This document shows positions 38,669-47,994 of a stretch of DNA of 64,000 nucleotides, one piece after another. Origin of the DNA: Parerythrobacter_A sp963799315 (lineage in GTDB: Bacteria; Pseudomonadota; Alphaproteobacteria; Sphingomonadales; Sphingomonadaceae); contig CAWCWP010000001.1 of the NCBI GenBank assembly GCA_963799315.1, forward strand, positions 248,001-312,000. Direction: 5' to 3'. Both the position numbers and the translations under genes were made by a program. Every line of letters starts with the position of its first letter. Position 1 is the first letter of the stretch. The notes under the pieces are model-generated. The model had not been told where the DNA came from. It did no database searches and saw nothing but the letters and a program-made list of their open reading frames with translations.

Positions 38669-39962
38669 ATGATGACATTTTCCTCCCTTCCGATCCACCC
38701 GACAAGGCTGCGCCTCTTCCTTGCGCTGGCGCTTGCCGGATGCGGCTGCGCTGGCGATCTTCGCCGCCAGTACGGTCGCGCAGGTGGAGGGGGAGCGCGG
38801 CATTGCCGCCATCGCCAGCACCAACGATATCGACGTGACCGGGATCGAAGTCGATGAAACCGGTGACAGTGCGGAGGACGCGCGGCGCAATGGCTGGCGC
38901 GAGGCGCAGCGCAAGGCGTGGGCCAAGATCAACGGGCCGAACGTGTCCGACGGCCAGCTCGACAGCATGGTGACGGCCATCATCATCCAGCGCGAGGAAA
39001 TCGGTCCGCGCCGCTACATCGCAACGCTGGGCGTCATCTTCGACCGCACGCGGGCGCGGCGGTTCCTTGGCGGGGCGGGGCAGCGGGCACGGTCCGCGCC
39101 GATGCTGCTGGTGCCGGTGACGATTACCGGCGGCACGCAGCTGGTCTATGAACGGCGCAATCCGTGGCAGCGCGCCTGGGCGGAATACCAGACCGGCGGC
39201 AGCCGCATCGAATATGTCCGGCCTTCGGGGGCAGGCGGCGATTCGCTGTTGCTGACATACGGCCAGACCGCGCGCCGCAGCCGCAGCTGGTGGCGCAATG
39301 TGCTGGACGAATACGAGGCGGGCGACGTGCTGGTCGCCATCGCGCGGCTGGACCATGAATATCCCGGCGGCCCGGTGCGCGGCACCTTCACCGGGCGTTA
39401 TGGACCCGACAACACCTATCTCGACAGCTTCACCCTGCGCAGTGCGAATCCCGCCGGTGTGGCGGCAATGATGAACCGCGCGGTGCTGCGCTTCGACACG
39501 ATGTTTGCAGGCGCGCTGGCCGAAGGGCTGCTGACGCCCGATGCCACGCTGAATGTCGGCTTGCAGGGCACCGACCCGGCCTTGCAGCGGCTGATCGAGA
39601 TCGGGCGCGCTGCCGAGTCGCAGGAGCGGTCCGACCGTGCCGCCGCGCAGGAAAGCGCGGCCGCAGCGCCCGAAGAACGCGCCGACAGCACCCCCGCACC
39701 CGCCGCGACACCTACGGCGGCGACGGTAAACGCCTTCGTGGTCCAGTTCGCCAGCCCCGATGCGGCGGCCATCGACGCCACGCTCTCTGCCGTGCGCGGC
39801 ACGCCGGGCGTGCGCGGTGCCGCCACCAGCAGCCTGGCCATCGGCGGCACGTCGGTGATGCGGGTCAGCTATGGCGGCAGCATCGGCGAGCTGGCGGCGG
39901 CGCTGCGCGGGCGGGGCTTCACCGTCAACCAGGGCAGCAGCGCGCTCGCCATTTCGCGGTAA
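38669..39962 (+). CDS. DUF2066-like exported protein (one frameshift)
   Basis: About 430 aa. Signal peptide split by a frame change near 38735: MMTFSSLPIHPTRLRLFLAL then, in the next frame, PDAAALAIFAASTVAQ. The mature part opens with GIEVDETGDSAEDARRNGWR and EAQRKAWAKINGPNVSDGQL, the DUF2066 pattern, followed by GPRRYIATLGVIFDRTRARR, and a long Ala/Glu/Pro-rich linker (residues about 300-345), ending with a small alpha/beta domain (GTSVMRVSYGGSIGELAAAL). Periplasmic, function unknown. Commonly sits between purM and hdaA in alphaproteobacteria. Confidence 0.75.
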
Positions 39963-39968
39963 CGGGCC

Positions 39969-40646
39969 GTGTCGGCTCTCTCCGAACGCCGGCAGATCCC
40001 GCTGCCGCTATCGCTGGCACAGGCGCAGCGGCGGGGCGATGGCGCGGCTGCCGCATTCCAGCGTCTGATCGTGGGCGAGGCGAATGCCGCCGCGCTCGAT
40101 GCACTGCGCGATCCGGCGGGCTGGCCTTATGGCACCGCCGTCCTTTCCGGTCCGCCCCGCAGCGGCAAGTCGCTGCTGGGCCTGTGGTTCGCGCATGGCG
40201 GGAATGGGGGCGGGAACGGGGGCGGGGCGGGCGATGTGATCGACGATGCCGACGCCCTGCCGGAAACGGACCTGTTCCACCGCTGGAACCGCGCGCAGGA
40301 GGCGGCGCGTCCGCTGCTGCTGGTGAGCGGTCGCCAGCCGTGGCAAATCGCCCTGCCGGATTTGCGCAGCCGTATCGGCGCGGCACTGCACCTGACTATC
40401 GGCGAGCCGGACGATGAAATGCTGGCGGACCTCATCGAAAGCCACGCGGCGCAGCGCGGGCTGGCGCTGGGCGAAGGGGCGCTGGCCTATCTCGTGCCGC
40501 GCGCGGAGCGCAGCTTTGCCGGGATCGAAAGCCTTGTGGCGACGATCGACCGGCTGACACTGGAGCGCAAGGCACCCGCCACGCTCTCGGTCTGGCGCGA
40601 TGCGCTGGATGCGGTCCACGGGCCGGAGCAGGCTAAGCTGTTTTAA
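39969..40646 (+). CDS. hdaA: DnaA-related regulatory inactivation protein HdaA
   Basis: 225 aa from GTG 39969. N-terminal RQIPLPLSLAQ contains a sliding-clamp-binding motif (QIPLPL), followed by a DnaA-type AAA domain: Walker A SGPPRSGKSLLGLWF, Walker B VIDDADALPE, and sensor-like LLVSGRQPWQIALPDLRSRI. The DNA-binding domain IV of DnaA is absent. HdaA stimulates hydrolysis of DnaA-ATP after initiation, preventing reinitiation. Starts 6 bp after the DUF2066 stop. A 31-bp tandem duplication covers its own stop codon (see 40635). Confidence 0.85.
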   Translation: MSALSERRQIPLPLSLAQAQRRGDGAAAAFQRLIVGEANAAALDALRDPAGWPYGTAVLSGPPRSGKSLLGLWFAHGGNGGGNGGGAGDVIDDADALPETDLFHRWNRAQEAARPLLLVSGRQPWQIALPDLRSRIGAALHLTIGEPDDEMLADLIESHAAQRGLALGEGALAYLVPRAERSFAGIESLVATIDRLTLERKAPATLSVWRDALDAVHGPEQAKLF

Positions 40647-40687
40647 CTGGGCTGTTTTAAGGCTGAAGCTGTTTTAACTGGGCTGTT
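40635..40687 (+). repeat. 31-bp tandem duplication across the hdaA stop
   Basis: AAGCTGTTTTAACTGGGCTG followed by TT occurs at 40635-40656 and again exactly at 40666-40687. The first copy supplies the last codons and TAA of hdaA. Confidence 0.9.
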
Positions 40688-40731
40688 CTGGCGCTTGCAA
40701 GCTGGAGCGGCAAGGTGGGAGAATACATGAT

Positions 40732-41451
40732 ATGTTCGGTTCGCTGACCCGCTATCTCGACTCCGTGCGCGCACGCGACCCTGCTCCGCGTTCGCGCTGG
40801 GAAGTGCTGCTGTATCCCGGCGTGCTGGCGCTTGGCCTGCACCGCATCGCGCACTGGCTGTTCGAGGCGCGGCTGTATTTCCTCGCGCGGATGGTCAACC
40901 ATTTCTCGCGCGCGCTGACCGCGATAGACATCCATCCCGGCGCGACCATCGGGGCGAATTTCTTTATCGACCACGGCTTTACCGTAATCGGGGAAACGGC
41001 GGAAATCGGCGACAATGTGACGATTTACCAATGCGTAACGCTGGGCGGCACGAACCCTGCCAATGGCATCGGCGGCAAGCGGCATCCCACCATCTGCGAC
41101 AACGTCATCATCGGGTCGGGCGCGCAGGTGATCGGCCCCATCGAGGTGGGCCGCCGCGCGCGGATCGGGGCCAATGCTGTCGTCACCGACGATGTGCCCG
41201 AAGGCGCGACGATGATCGGTATGAAGGCGCGCTCCACGCTGGTTCCCGCCGAAGACTGGCTGCGTGAATTCCTGCCTTACGGGACGCCGTGTGATGAACC
41301 ATGTCCTGAAATGACCCCCGAAGGCGCACGCCGCTTTGCCGAGCTGGCCGCGGAAGTCGCAACGATGCGGGCCGAGCTGGATGCGCTCAAGGCTGCCGAC
41401 GATGACGCAAACGACGCAGGCGGACGCAGCGGGACCGGCACGTTTCTGTGA
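40732..41451 (+). CDS. cysE: Serine O-acetyltransferase CysE
   Basis: 239 aa, intact, of the short EpsC type. Makes O-acetylserine for cysteine synthesis. HRIAHWLFEARLYFLARMVN and IDIHPGATIGANFFIDHGF carry catalytic His and Asp residues, followed by left-handed beta-helix hexapeptides (IGETAEIGDNVTIYQCVTLG, GKRHPTICDNVIIGSGAQVI, IGANAVVTDDVP). A charged alpha-helical tail (AELAAEVATMRAELDALKAA) is added at the C-terminus. Overlaps the next gene as GTGA. Confidence 0.95.
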   Translation: MFGSLTRYLDSVRARDPAPRSRWEVLLYPGVLALGLHRIAHWLFEARLYFLARMVNHFSRALTAIDIHPGATIGANFFIDHGFTVIGETAEIGDNVTIYQCVTLGGTNPANGIGGKRHPTICDNVIIGSGAQVIGPIEVGRRARIGANAVVTDDVPEGATMIGMKARSTLVPAEDWLREFLPYGTPCDEPCPEMTPEGARRFAELAAEVATMRAELDALKAADDDANDAGGRSGTGTFL

Positions 41452-41798
41452 AGCCGGGTTCAAGCGGCAGCGTCGTCGCCTTTCCCGGCGGCAAGGGCGG
41501 GCAGGTCGGGTTCGACCGCGCCGAACTGCAACGCATCCTCGACCTCTATGGCCGCATGGTCGCGGCGGGCGAATGGCGCGATTACGCGATGGATTTCACG
41601 CGCGATTACGCCGTTTTCGCCGCCTTCCGCCGCGCCGCCGAACGGCCGCAGGCGCGGGTCGAGAAACGCCCGGCCCTGCGCAACCGGCAGGGCATGTGGA
41701 CGCTGTTCGGTGAACACGGCCAGGTGCTGAAACGCGGACACGAATTGCCCGGCGTCCTCGCGCCAATGGAGCGCAGGCTGGTGAAGGCGGTCGACTAG
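41448..41798 (+). CDS. DUF2794 protein
   Basis: 116 aa from GTG 41448, overlapping the cysE stop. VGFDRAELQRILDLYGRMVA, GEWRDYAMDFTRDYAVFAAF and KRPALRNRQGMWTLFGEHGQ (with VLKRGHELP) are the three conserved blocks of DUF2794, a family common in alphaproteobacteria. No membrane segment; function unknown. Convergent with the large membrane protein gene, stops overlapping by 4 bp. Confidence 0.85.
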   Translation: MKPGSSGSVVAFPGGKGGQVGFDRAELQRILDLYGRMVAAGEWRDYAMDFTRDYAVFAAFRRAAERPQARVEKRPALRNRQGMWTLFGEHGQVLKRGHELPGVLAPMERRLVKAVD

Positions 41799-42994
41799 GC
41801 TGGCGCTGTCGCGACGGCAGGCACACCCAGAGTATCGGGCAGCTTCGCCTGCCATTCCGTCGGCAGCTTGCTGACAACCGCGCGGCGGATGGGGGCCCAG
41901 AATGCCGACAGGCTGAGCAGCGCGGAACCGATCACCAGTGCCGTCAGCGCAAAGCTCAGCTCCACCGCACCGAACCGGTCGAACAGGATGGTCAGCGCGA
42001 TCAGCACATAGGCCAGCGCCGACACCAGCAGCGCGCGCCGGTCGATGGCGAGCGCCAGCAGGCCGAATACAATGTAAACGCCCAGCACCCCGAACACTGC
42101 ACCGGTGCCGATATCGTCGCCGTCGATCACCCCGATCAGCGCAAACACCGGATGCGCGATCATCGGCGCGGCCAGCAGGTGCAGCCAGAACGCCACATCG
42201 CTGCGCCGCGTGATGCGCTCGCGGTCGCCGATGTCCCACCACATCGCGAAGGCGAAGACGGCCAAGCCGGTCAGGAATACGAGCGACAACGCGATGGTTT
42301 CGTCATGCTCCGGCGCAAGCTCGGTCAACCCGGCCAGCAACAGGCCCACCACGGTCGCCGCGATGGCGGCGGACCCGGCAGCGACGGTGATCGGCACCAT
42401 GAACCGCCGCCAGTGGAGGTAGGCAGCACCCGCCGCCGTCAGTGCGGAGACCGAGAACAGGATAGCGGGCAATGCGTTCTCGCCATCGATGTCGACAAGG
42501 GCCATTGCTAGGCCAAGGACCGTGGCGAAGACCCCGCCAACAAACGCCAGCAGTAGTATGATCGAAGGCAGCGCCATGCGTCGCTTGCGCGTAAAGAACT
42601 CGGCCAGCGGCCAGGCAGTCGCCGCGACGAACAGCGCGGCAAGCAACATCCCGACACTTTCCGAAACCCGCTGTGCGGAAAGCGCTGCGTTGAACTGGAT
42701 TTCGGACGGATTGCCCGTCTGCCCGTACACGGCATCCCAGTCCGGTGCCGGATAGATCGCGGTGCCAAACGCCTGCCCGATTGCCCCCGCCGCGACCAGC
42801 ATGATGACCACGCCGATCGCCACGAAGATATCGTTGAAGCTGTTGATGAGGCGGAAGTTTTCCTCGCTGCCACGCGGAATGTCGCGCACCTGCGTCATAT
42901 GCGCGCGGAAGGCAGCGGCATTCTCGGCGCTCAGCGCGCCAGCCGTCACTGCGGAATTGATGTCTTCTTCGCTGTACACCGGGCGCATCTCCAC
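41795..42994 (-). CDS. Polytopic membrane protein, DUF2157-like
   Basis: 399 aa, about ten membrane helices after a 50-residue cytoplasmic N-terminus. That N-terminus, YSEEDINSAVTAGALSAENA and AAFRAHMTQVRD, resembles the leading helix-turn segment of DUF2157-type proteins. Helices include VAIGVVIMLVAAGAIGQAFG, IILLLAFVGGVFATVLGLAM and GAVFGVLGVYIVFGLLALAI. No catalytic motif is visible. Function unknown; downstream neighbour is convergent DUF2794. Confidence 0.6.
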   Translation of the reverse strand: MEMRPVYSEEDINSAVTAGALSAENAAAFRAHMTQVRDIPRGSEENFRLINSFNDIFVAIGVVIMLVAAGAIGQAFGTAIYPAPDWDAVYGQTGNPSEIQFNAALSAQRVSESVGMLLAALFVAATAWPLAEFFTRKRRMALPSIILLLAFVGGVFATVLGLAMALVDIDGENALPAILFSVSALTAAGAAYLHWRRFMVPITVAAGSAAIAATVVGLLLAGLTELAPEHDETIALSLVFLTGLAVFAFAMWWDIGDRERITRRSDVAFWLHLLAAPMIAHPVFALIGVIDGDDIGTGAVFGVLGVYIVFGLLALAIDRRALLVSALAYVLIALTILFDRFGAVELSFALTALVIGSALLSLSAFWAPIRRAVVSKLPTEWQAKLPDTLGVPAVATAPA

Positions 42995-43069
42995 TGCGAT
43001 GGCAGCGGGATACGCGAGGTGTGTTAGTGCGTCAATACAGTTCTGCGCGCACCGTCATATTGCGTCCAT

Positions 43070-43679
43070 TTAGGTAAAGACATGGGCCGGGTTGAGCTGC
43101 CTCTGCGCGGCGGTCACACCATTGATGATTATCAGCAGGGCCAGGGCCGATACAATCGTAAAGGTAATGCCGATAATGTCGAGGAAAGCGAACTCCGGTT
43201 CCCAGAAATTGCCGATGCCGCCAAGGATAAAGCCGAGCCACCATAGCCATAGAAGACCGGGCGCAGCGCGCTGACGATTGCCGAGCGCGCGGTGGCTGGC
43301 GTTCCATAATTCGCGCATGGCTTGAAACGGTTTGACCAGGTTGGCGAACGGTATGAAATACCACCAAATTGCCCACGCGGGCGTAAATTGAAGGTCGGGC
43401 AAGTCCGCGAGAGCCAAATTGCGGTGCGCCTGATAGATCCACCGCCCGACCACAACGTAACTGGCTGTTGACACGAGCGCCGATGCCAGCATCATTGCAG
43501 TCGAGCAATACGACAGTGGGGTCGAGGTCGTCGCTGGCCTGCGAAATGACGCCGTTCATCGCCAGAACGATGCAACCGATCAGCGCTACAGACGCGGCAA
43601 CAACCGCCCATATCGCCACGCGCGCAAGACTGGCGCGCCGTTCCAGCGCGGCCAGTCCTGCGGCGTAGCTCATTTCCAA
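43070..43679 (-). CDS. DUF4328 membrane protein (one frameshift)
   Basis: About 200 aa. First frame: EMSYAAGLAALERRASLARV and AIWAVVAASVALIGCIVLAM (helix 1). Break near 43500. Second frame: MLASALVSTASYVVVGRWIY, QAHRNLALADLPDLQFTPAW, WWYFIPFANLVKPFQAMREL and GFILGGIGNFWEPEFAFLDI. The phrases YQAHRN, WWFxPFxNLxKPFQAMRELW and WxASH are the DUF4328 signature. Inner membrane, function unknown. Confidence 0.85.
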
Positions 43680-43689
43680 CGAGCGCGGA

Positions 43690-44619
43690 TCAGCCGCGCG
43701 CCGATCCCGGACCTTCGCCGGTCACCTTCTGCATTGCCTTCAGGATATTGCCCGATTGCTCGCTGCCCGATTGCGGGGCGGTCAGGTTGCTGAAGTCATT
43801 GATGGTGTCCCACTTGGCGGCGAAGCCTTCGACCGTGCGGTCTTCTTCCTTCAGCCACACCGCATCGTTCATCACGGTCCAGCTGGAATGGAACCCGCCC
43901 GCGCCCGCGCCGACGATGGCGTTGCTGGGGCTGTCTTCGCTCACCAGGAACAGCGCGGCGGGAACGACATTGACCGGATCGAACAGCTTGAACGCTTCTT
44001 CCGGGAACAGGTCCTCGGTCATCCGCGTGCCCGCGACGGGGCTCAGCGTGTTGACGCGAATATTGTATTTCGCGCCTTCCAGTTGCAGCGTCTTGGTCAG
44101 GCCTGCGAGGCCCAGTTTCGCCGCGCCGTAGTTCGCTTGCCCGAAATTGCCGAACAGCCCGGTACTGCTGGCCGTCATCAGGACGCGGCCATAGGATTGT
44201 TCGCGGAACAGTTCCCAGCACGCCTTGGTGGCGAATGCGCTGCCGGTCAGGTGGACTTTCACCACGAATTCAAAGTCTTCGGGCGACATCTTGATGAAGG
44301 TCTTGTCGCGCAGGACGCCGGCATTGTTGATGAGGACATGCACGCCGCCCCACTTCTGCTTCACGTCGGCGACCATCTTTTCCATCTGGTCGTATTCCGT
44401 CACCGAACCGCCATTGGCCATTGCGGTACCGCCCGCCTTTTCGATTTCTTCCACGACTGCGCCAGCCGCGTCGGACGAACCGGTGCCGTCGCGCGCGCCG
44501 CCGAGGTCGTTGACCACGACTTTCGCCCCGCGCTTGGCGAGTTCGAGCGCGTATTCCTTGCCCAAACCGCCGCCTGCTCCGGTGACGATGGCGACTTTGT
44601 CCTTGAACGAGATGGTCAT
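43690..44619 (-). CDS. SDR dehydrogenase of the peroxisomal multifunctional type-2 group
   Basis: 309 aa, intact. FKDKVAIVTGAGGGLGKEYA (cofactor site), VVNDLGGARDGTGSSDAAGA (long insert typical of the HSD17B4/FOX2-like branch), VLINNAGVLRDKTFIKMSPE, SSTGLFGNFGQANYGAAKLG (catalytic Tyr and Lys) and NTLSPVAGTRMTEDLFPEE. Probably a (3R)-hydroxyacyl-CoA dehydrogenase acting in fatty acid or steroid breakdown. No hydratase partner follows. Stands alone upstream of gph. Confidence 0.9.
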   Translation of the reverse strand: MTISFKDKVAIVTGAGGGLGKEYALELAKRGAKVVVNDLGGARDGTGSSDAAGAVVEEIEKAGGTAMANGGSVTEYDQMEKMVADVKQKWGGVHVLINNAGVLRDKTFIKMSPEDFEFVVKVHLTGSAFATKACWELFREQSYGRVLMTASSTGLFGNFGQANYGAAKLGLAGLTKTLQLEGAKYNIRVNTLSPVAGTRMTEDLFPEEAFKLFDPVNVVPAALFLVSEDSPSNAIVGAGAGGFHSSWTVMNDAVWLKEEDRTVEGFAAKWDTINDFSNLTAPQSGSEQSGNILKAMQKVTGEGPGSARG

Positions 44620-44749
44620 GGGAAAACTCCGATAATGGCTTACGTTTACGTCAATATGCTGCGCGAATTGGCAGGTTCATTGCTGCGATGCAACCATATG
44701 CGCGACGTATGCGCGACAGGGCGCGGTGCCGTAGGGGCAGGTCGTGCAG

Positions 44750-45415
44750 TCAGAGCGTTTCGAGCGCAGCGGGCAGTTCGGCAAACGATTCGATCACGGC
44801 ATCGCCGCCGAGCTGGTCCGCCGCGCCGTCGCAATAGCCATAGGCCGCGACCACCACCGGCACGCCTGCCGCTTTGGCTGCGCCGACATCGTAGCTGCTG
44901 TCACCGACGAATGCGAAGGCGGCGGGGTCCGCATCGCAGCGGCGCATGGCCTCCAGCACGGGCGCGGCGGAGGGCTTGGCATTGCCCTTGCCCATCGTAT
45001 CCCCGCCGATGATGCAGGCGAACCGGTCCGCAAGGCCGAGCTGCGTCAGAATATCGCGCGCGAAACTTTCGAACTTGTTGGTGACAACCGCCATCGTGAC
45101 ACCCTGCGCCGCCAGCGCGTCCAGTGTTTCGACCACGCCGGGATAGGGACGCGAATGGACCGCGTTGTTCTTTGCATAAAATGCCAGCATCGTCTTGTAG
45201 AGCGGGCGGAAGGCGTCGTCCGGCAGGCCGCCCTGCGCCTCGACCGCGCGGGCCAGCATCGCCTTCGCCCCGCCGCCGATCAAATCCCGGCTCTCGCCCG
45301 CCGGCACCGCATCGAACCCGCCCGCCGCCAGCGCATGGTTCACCGCCGCGCCCAGGTCGCGGTGCGTTTCCAGCAACGTCCCGTCCAGATCGAAGCCGAT
45401 AGCTGTCACGCGCAT
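44750..45415 (-). CDS. gph: Phosphoglycolate phosphatase
   Basis: 221 aa, intact, HAD superfamily. AIGFDLDGTLLETHRDLGAA (nucleophile Asp and acid/base Asp), AVVTNKFESFARDILTQLGL (Thr motif II), GKGNAKPSAAPVLEAMRRCD (Lys motif III) and AFVGDSSYDVGAAKAAGVPV (Asp motif IV). Dephosphorylates 2-phosphoglycolate formed in DNA repair or by oxygenase reactions. Divergent from glmU with a 59-bp intergenic region. Confidence 0.9.
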   Translation of the reverse strand: MRVTAIGFDLDGTLLETHRDLGAAVNHALAAGGFDAVPAGESRDLIGGGAKAMLARAVEAQGGLPDDAFRPLYKTMLAFYAKNNAVHSRPYPGVVETLDALAAQGVTMAVVTNKFESFARDILTQLGLADRFACIIGGDTMGKGNAKPSAAPVLEAMRRCDADPAAFAFVGDSSYDVGAAKAAGVPVVVAAYGYCDGAADQLGGDAVIESFAELPAALETL

Positions 45416-45474
45416 TCATGTTTCCCCTGCCGATGGTATCGCTATAGTCGGTTGCTGCTATCAAAGGTGCCGTC

Positions 45475-46836
45475 ATGAAGAACGCAACTGAATTCGCCGC
45501 CGTCATCCTTGCCGCAGGGAAAGGCACGCGCATGAAATCGGCGCTGCACAAGGTGCTGCATCCGATTGCGGGGCGTCCGATGATCGATCACCTGATGCAT
45601 TCGGTCGATGCGCTGGCCCCTGCGCGCAAGGTGGTGGTGGTGGGCGCAGGGCGCGAGCAGCTGGAGGCGGCGTTGGGCGACGATGTAGAGACCGCCTTGC
45701 AGGAACCGCAGCTGGGCACCGGCCATGCGGTACAGCAGGCGCAGGAGGCGCTGGGCGATTTCGCGGGCGATGTGCTGGTGCTGTATGGCGACGTGCCGTT
45801 CGTGCGCGACGCCACCATGCGCGCCATGTTCGACCGGCTGCATGCCGACGATGCCCCCGCCGCCGTGGTGCTGGGCTTCGAGCCGGACGATGCGGGGCAT
45901 TACGGACGCGTGATTGCGGATGAGGGCGGACGCATCTCGAAAATGGTGGAATACAAGGACGCAAACGAGGACGAGCGCGCCTGCACCCTGTGCAATTCAG
46001 GCGTCATGGCGGCGCGGGCGGCGGATATGTTCGACCTGCTGGGCCGGGTCGGCAACGACAATGCGCAGGGTGAATACTACCTCGTCGACATCGTCAATGT
46101 CGCCAATGCCGACGGCCGCCATTGCGCCGTGGTGACGACCGATGCGCCCGACGAGGTGACCGGCATCAACAGCCGCGCCGAACTGGCGGCGGCGGAGGCG
46201 CAATGGCAGGCATTCCGGCGCGAGGAAGCGATGGCCGAGGGCGCATCGCTCAAGGCCCCGGAAACGGTGTTCTTCAGCTTCGACACGAGACTTGGCCGCG
46301 ATGTCACGGTGGAACCGAATGTCGTGTTCGGCCCCGGCGTCACCGTGGCGGACGGCGCAACAATCCGCGCGTTCAGCCACCTCGAAGGGGCGGATGTGGG
46401 GCCGGACTGCTCGGTCGGCCCCTATGCCCGCCTGCGACCCGGCGCGGTAATGCGGCGCGGCAGCAAGGTCGGCAATTTCGTGGAAATGAAGGCGGCGGTG
46501 CTGGGCGAGGGCGCGAAGGCCAGCCACCTGACCTATCTCGGTGATACCGACGTGGGCGAGGGCGCGAATATCGGCGCGGGGACCATCACCTGCAATTATG
46601 ACGGCTATTTCAAGCACAAGACGGTCATCGGTGCGCGCGCCTTCATCGGCAGCAACACCGCGCTGGTCGCACCGGTCAGGATCGGCGCGGACGCCATCGT
46701 CGCGGCAGGCAGCGCGGTCAGCCGCGACGTGGCCGATGGCGAGCTGCGCGTGGTGCGGGCGGACCAGCTTGTCAAGCCGGGCTGGGCCGACCGGTTCCAC
46801 GACACGATGAAGAAGAAAAAGGCGGAACAGGGCTAG
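45475..46836 (+). CDS. glmU: Bifunctional GlcNAc-1-P uridyltransferase / GlcN-1-P acetyltransferase GlmU
   Basis: 453 aa, intact. N-terminal uridyltransferase: AAVILAAGKGTRMKSALHKV, VLYGDVPFVRDATMRAMF and MVEYKDANEDERACTLCNSG. C-terminal left-handed beta-helix acetyltransferase: GPGVTVADGATIRAFSHLEG, KASHLTYLGDTDVGEGANIG (active-site region), GAGTITCNYDGYFKHKTVIG. Produces UDP-GlcNAc for peptidoglycan and lipid A. Followed 15 bp later by an HNH gene. Confidence 0.98.
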   Translation: MKNATEFAAVILAAGKGTRMKSALHKVLHPIAGRPMIDHLMHSVDALAPARKVVVVGAGREQLEAALGDDVETALQEPQLGTGHAVQQAQEALGDFAGDVLVLYGDVPFVRDATMRAMFDRLHADDAPAAVVLGFEPDDAGHYGRVIADEGGRISKMVEYKDANEDERACTLCNSGVMAARAADMFDLLGRVGNDNAQGEYYLVDIVNVANADGRHCAVVTTDAPDEVTGINSRAELAAAEAQWQAFRREEAMAEGASLKAPETVFFSFDTRLGRDVTVEPNVVFGPGVTVADGATIRAFSHLEGADVGPDCSVGPYARLRPGAVMRRGSKVGNFVEMKAAVLGEGAKASHLTYLGDTDVGEGANIGAGTITCNYDGYFKHKTVIGARAFIGSNTALVAPVRIGADAIVAAGSAVSRDVADGELRVVRADQLVKPGWADRFHDTMKKKKAEQG

Positions 46837-46850
46837 AAAGCAGCGAAAGA

Positions 46851-47153
46851 ATGGCCCTGGCGGCGAAGAAGCCCGACGCCTGCTGGCTGTGCGGCAGGCC
46901 GTTTGCGCGGCGTATCCAGTGGCATCATACCGTGCCCAAGGCCAAGAAGGGCCGCGAGACGGTGCCGTTGCATCCGATCTGCCACAAGGCGATCCACACC
47001 AATTTCACCAATGCCGAACTGGCGCGGCACGGGACCGACCGCGACCGGTTGCTGGAAAACGCGGTGCTGGCGCGGTTTGTGGAGTGGGTAAAAGACAAAC
47101 CGCCCGACTTTCACGCGCCGACCCGCACCGGGGTGCGTGGGGGTCGGCGCTGA
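46851..47153 (+). CDS. HNH nuclease-like protein
   Basis: 100 aa. CWLCGRPFARRIQWHHTVPK and then ETVPLHPICHKAIHTNFTNA give the HNH core: two CxxC-type zinc cysteines, the His pair in WHHTVPK and the last His in HPICHKAIH. Such small HNH proteins may be nicking nucleases or DNA-binding proteins; substrate unknown. Directly downstream of glmU and probably read through from it; basic C-terminus (TRTGVRGGRR). Confidence 0.8.
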   Translation: MALAAKKPDACWLCGRPFARRIQWHHTVPKAKKGRETVPLHPICHKAIHTNFTNAELARHGTDRDRLLENAVLARFVEWVKDKPPDFHAPTRTGVRGGRR

Positions 47154-47226
47154 AAGCCGGGCGGGATGCATGCCGGGTGGTTCGACCCGGACCGTCGGGG
47201 TGACGTGCCGCTGGACCAGAGCGGTG

Positions 47227-47541
47227 TCAGCCCGAAACTATTTCCTTCCGACCAGGAGCCGGAGTGCGACACGCGGATCGCTTGCCGACGAGCCCGTTCT
47301 GCGCCTGCCAGGTTTCGAATTCGCTGCGGCTCAATAGGTAATGATACCTGACCTCGTCGAAACTCACCTGTTCGTCATGCACCGCCGCGACCACATCGGC
47401 CTTGCGTTTGGGCGACCAGTGAATGTCGTAACTTTCGGGCAGGCCCGCGCGCTTGATGCGCTGCGCGATTGTTTCGTGCCGCGCATAGGCGTCGGTACCG
47501 TGGTCGGTATGGGCAGGATGGGTAATCTGTGTGTTGCTCAT
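47227..47541 (-). CDS. DUF1153 (SciP-like) protein
   Basis: 104 aa. The middle, ESYDIHWSPKRKADVVAAVH, and SFDEVRYHYLLSRSEFETWQ, fit the DUF1153 helix-turn-helix (pattern W-x-P-x-RKAxVVxAVxxxxxxxxExxxxYxLxxxEFxxW). In Caulobacter the founding member SciP restrains the cell-cycle regulator CtrA; this is a more divergent paralogue, so the same role is not certain. The N-terminus (MSNTQITHPAHTDHGTDAYA) is His-rich. Alone between the HNH gene and the atp operon terminator. Confidence 0.6.
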   Translation of the reverse strand: MSNTQITHPAHTDHGTDAYARHETIAQRIKRAGLPESYDIHWSPKRKADVVAAVHDEQVSFDEVRYHYLLSRSEFETWQAQNGLVGKRSACRTPAPGRKEIVSG

Positions 47542-47678
47542 GACTGAGCCTCCGCTTGCGCCCCCGCAGGTTGGTGTTGTGCGTTCACAAGGTCTGGACG
47601 GGATGGCTTAACGCAGCGCTGACAGGTTCGGCGAACGCGGCGTTTACCACGGCGCTCGCGAAAGCGTAGCAGAAACGA

Positions 47679-47704
47679 AAAGGGCCGCCACAACGGCGAC
47701 CCTT
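47679..47704 (-). terminator. Terminator of the atp operon
   Basis: On the minus strand AAGGGTCGCC / GGCGGCCCTT (one mismatch) with a short loop, followed by TTTTCG; it lies 31 bp past the atpC stop. Confidence 0.8.
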
Positions 47705-47734
47705 CCGGTGTTTCACAGTGGCGAAGCCGTCAGC

Positions 47735-47989
47735 TCATTCGACGTGTTCGGCCAGCACGGTCAGCCCGTTCTCGCCAACTTCGGCAAACCCGCCGCGCAC
47801 CGCGATCTCTTCGGGCGCAGCGCCTTCGCTGGCATAGACCTGCAACGCGCCATCCTTGATGGTGGACATGAAGGGCGCATGGCCCTCCAGCACGCCGAAC
47901 GCCCCCTCGATCCCCGGCACGACGACCATGTGGACATCCTGCGAGCGGACCAGCCGGGCAGGCGTGACGAGTTCGAAATGCAGCGGCAT
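47735..47989 (-). CDS. atpC: ATP synthase F1 epsilon subunit
   Basis: 84 aa, the short alphaproteobacterial form without the C-terminal helices. LHFELVTPARLVRSQDVHMV, VPGIEGAFGVLEGHAPFMST and EEIAVRGGFAEVGENGLTVL are the epsilon beta-sandwich motifs. Central-stalk subunit coupling rotor to catalytic head. Starts 5 bp after the atpD stop. Not affected by frameshifts. Confidence 0.97.
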   Translation of the reverse strand: MPLHFELVTPARLVRSQDVHMVVVPGIEGAFGVLEGHAPFMSTIKDGALQVYASEGAAPEEIAVRGGFAEVGENGLTVLAEHVE

Positions 47990-47994
47990 GGCGA

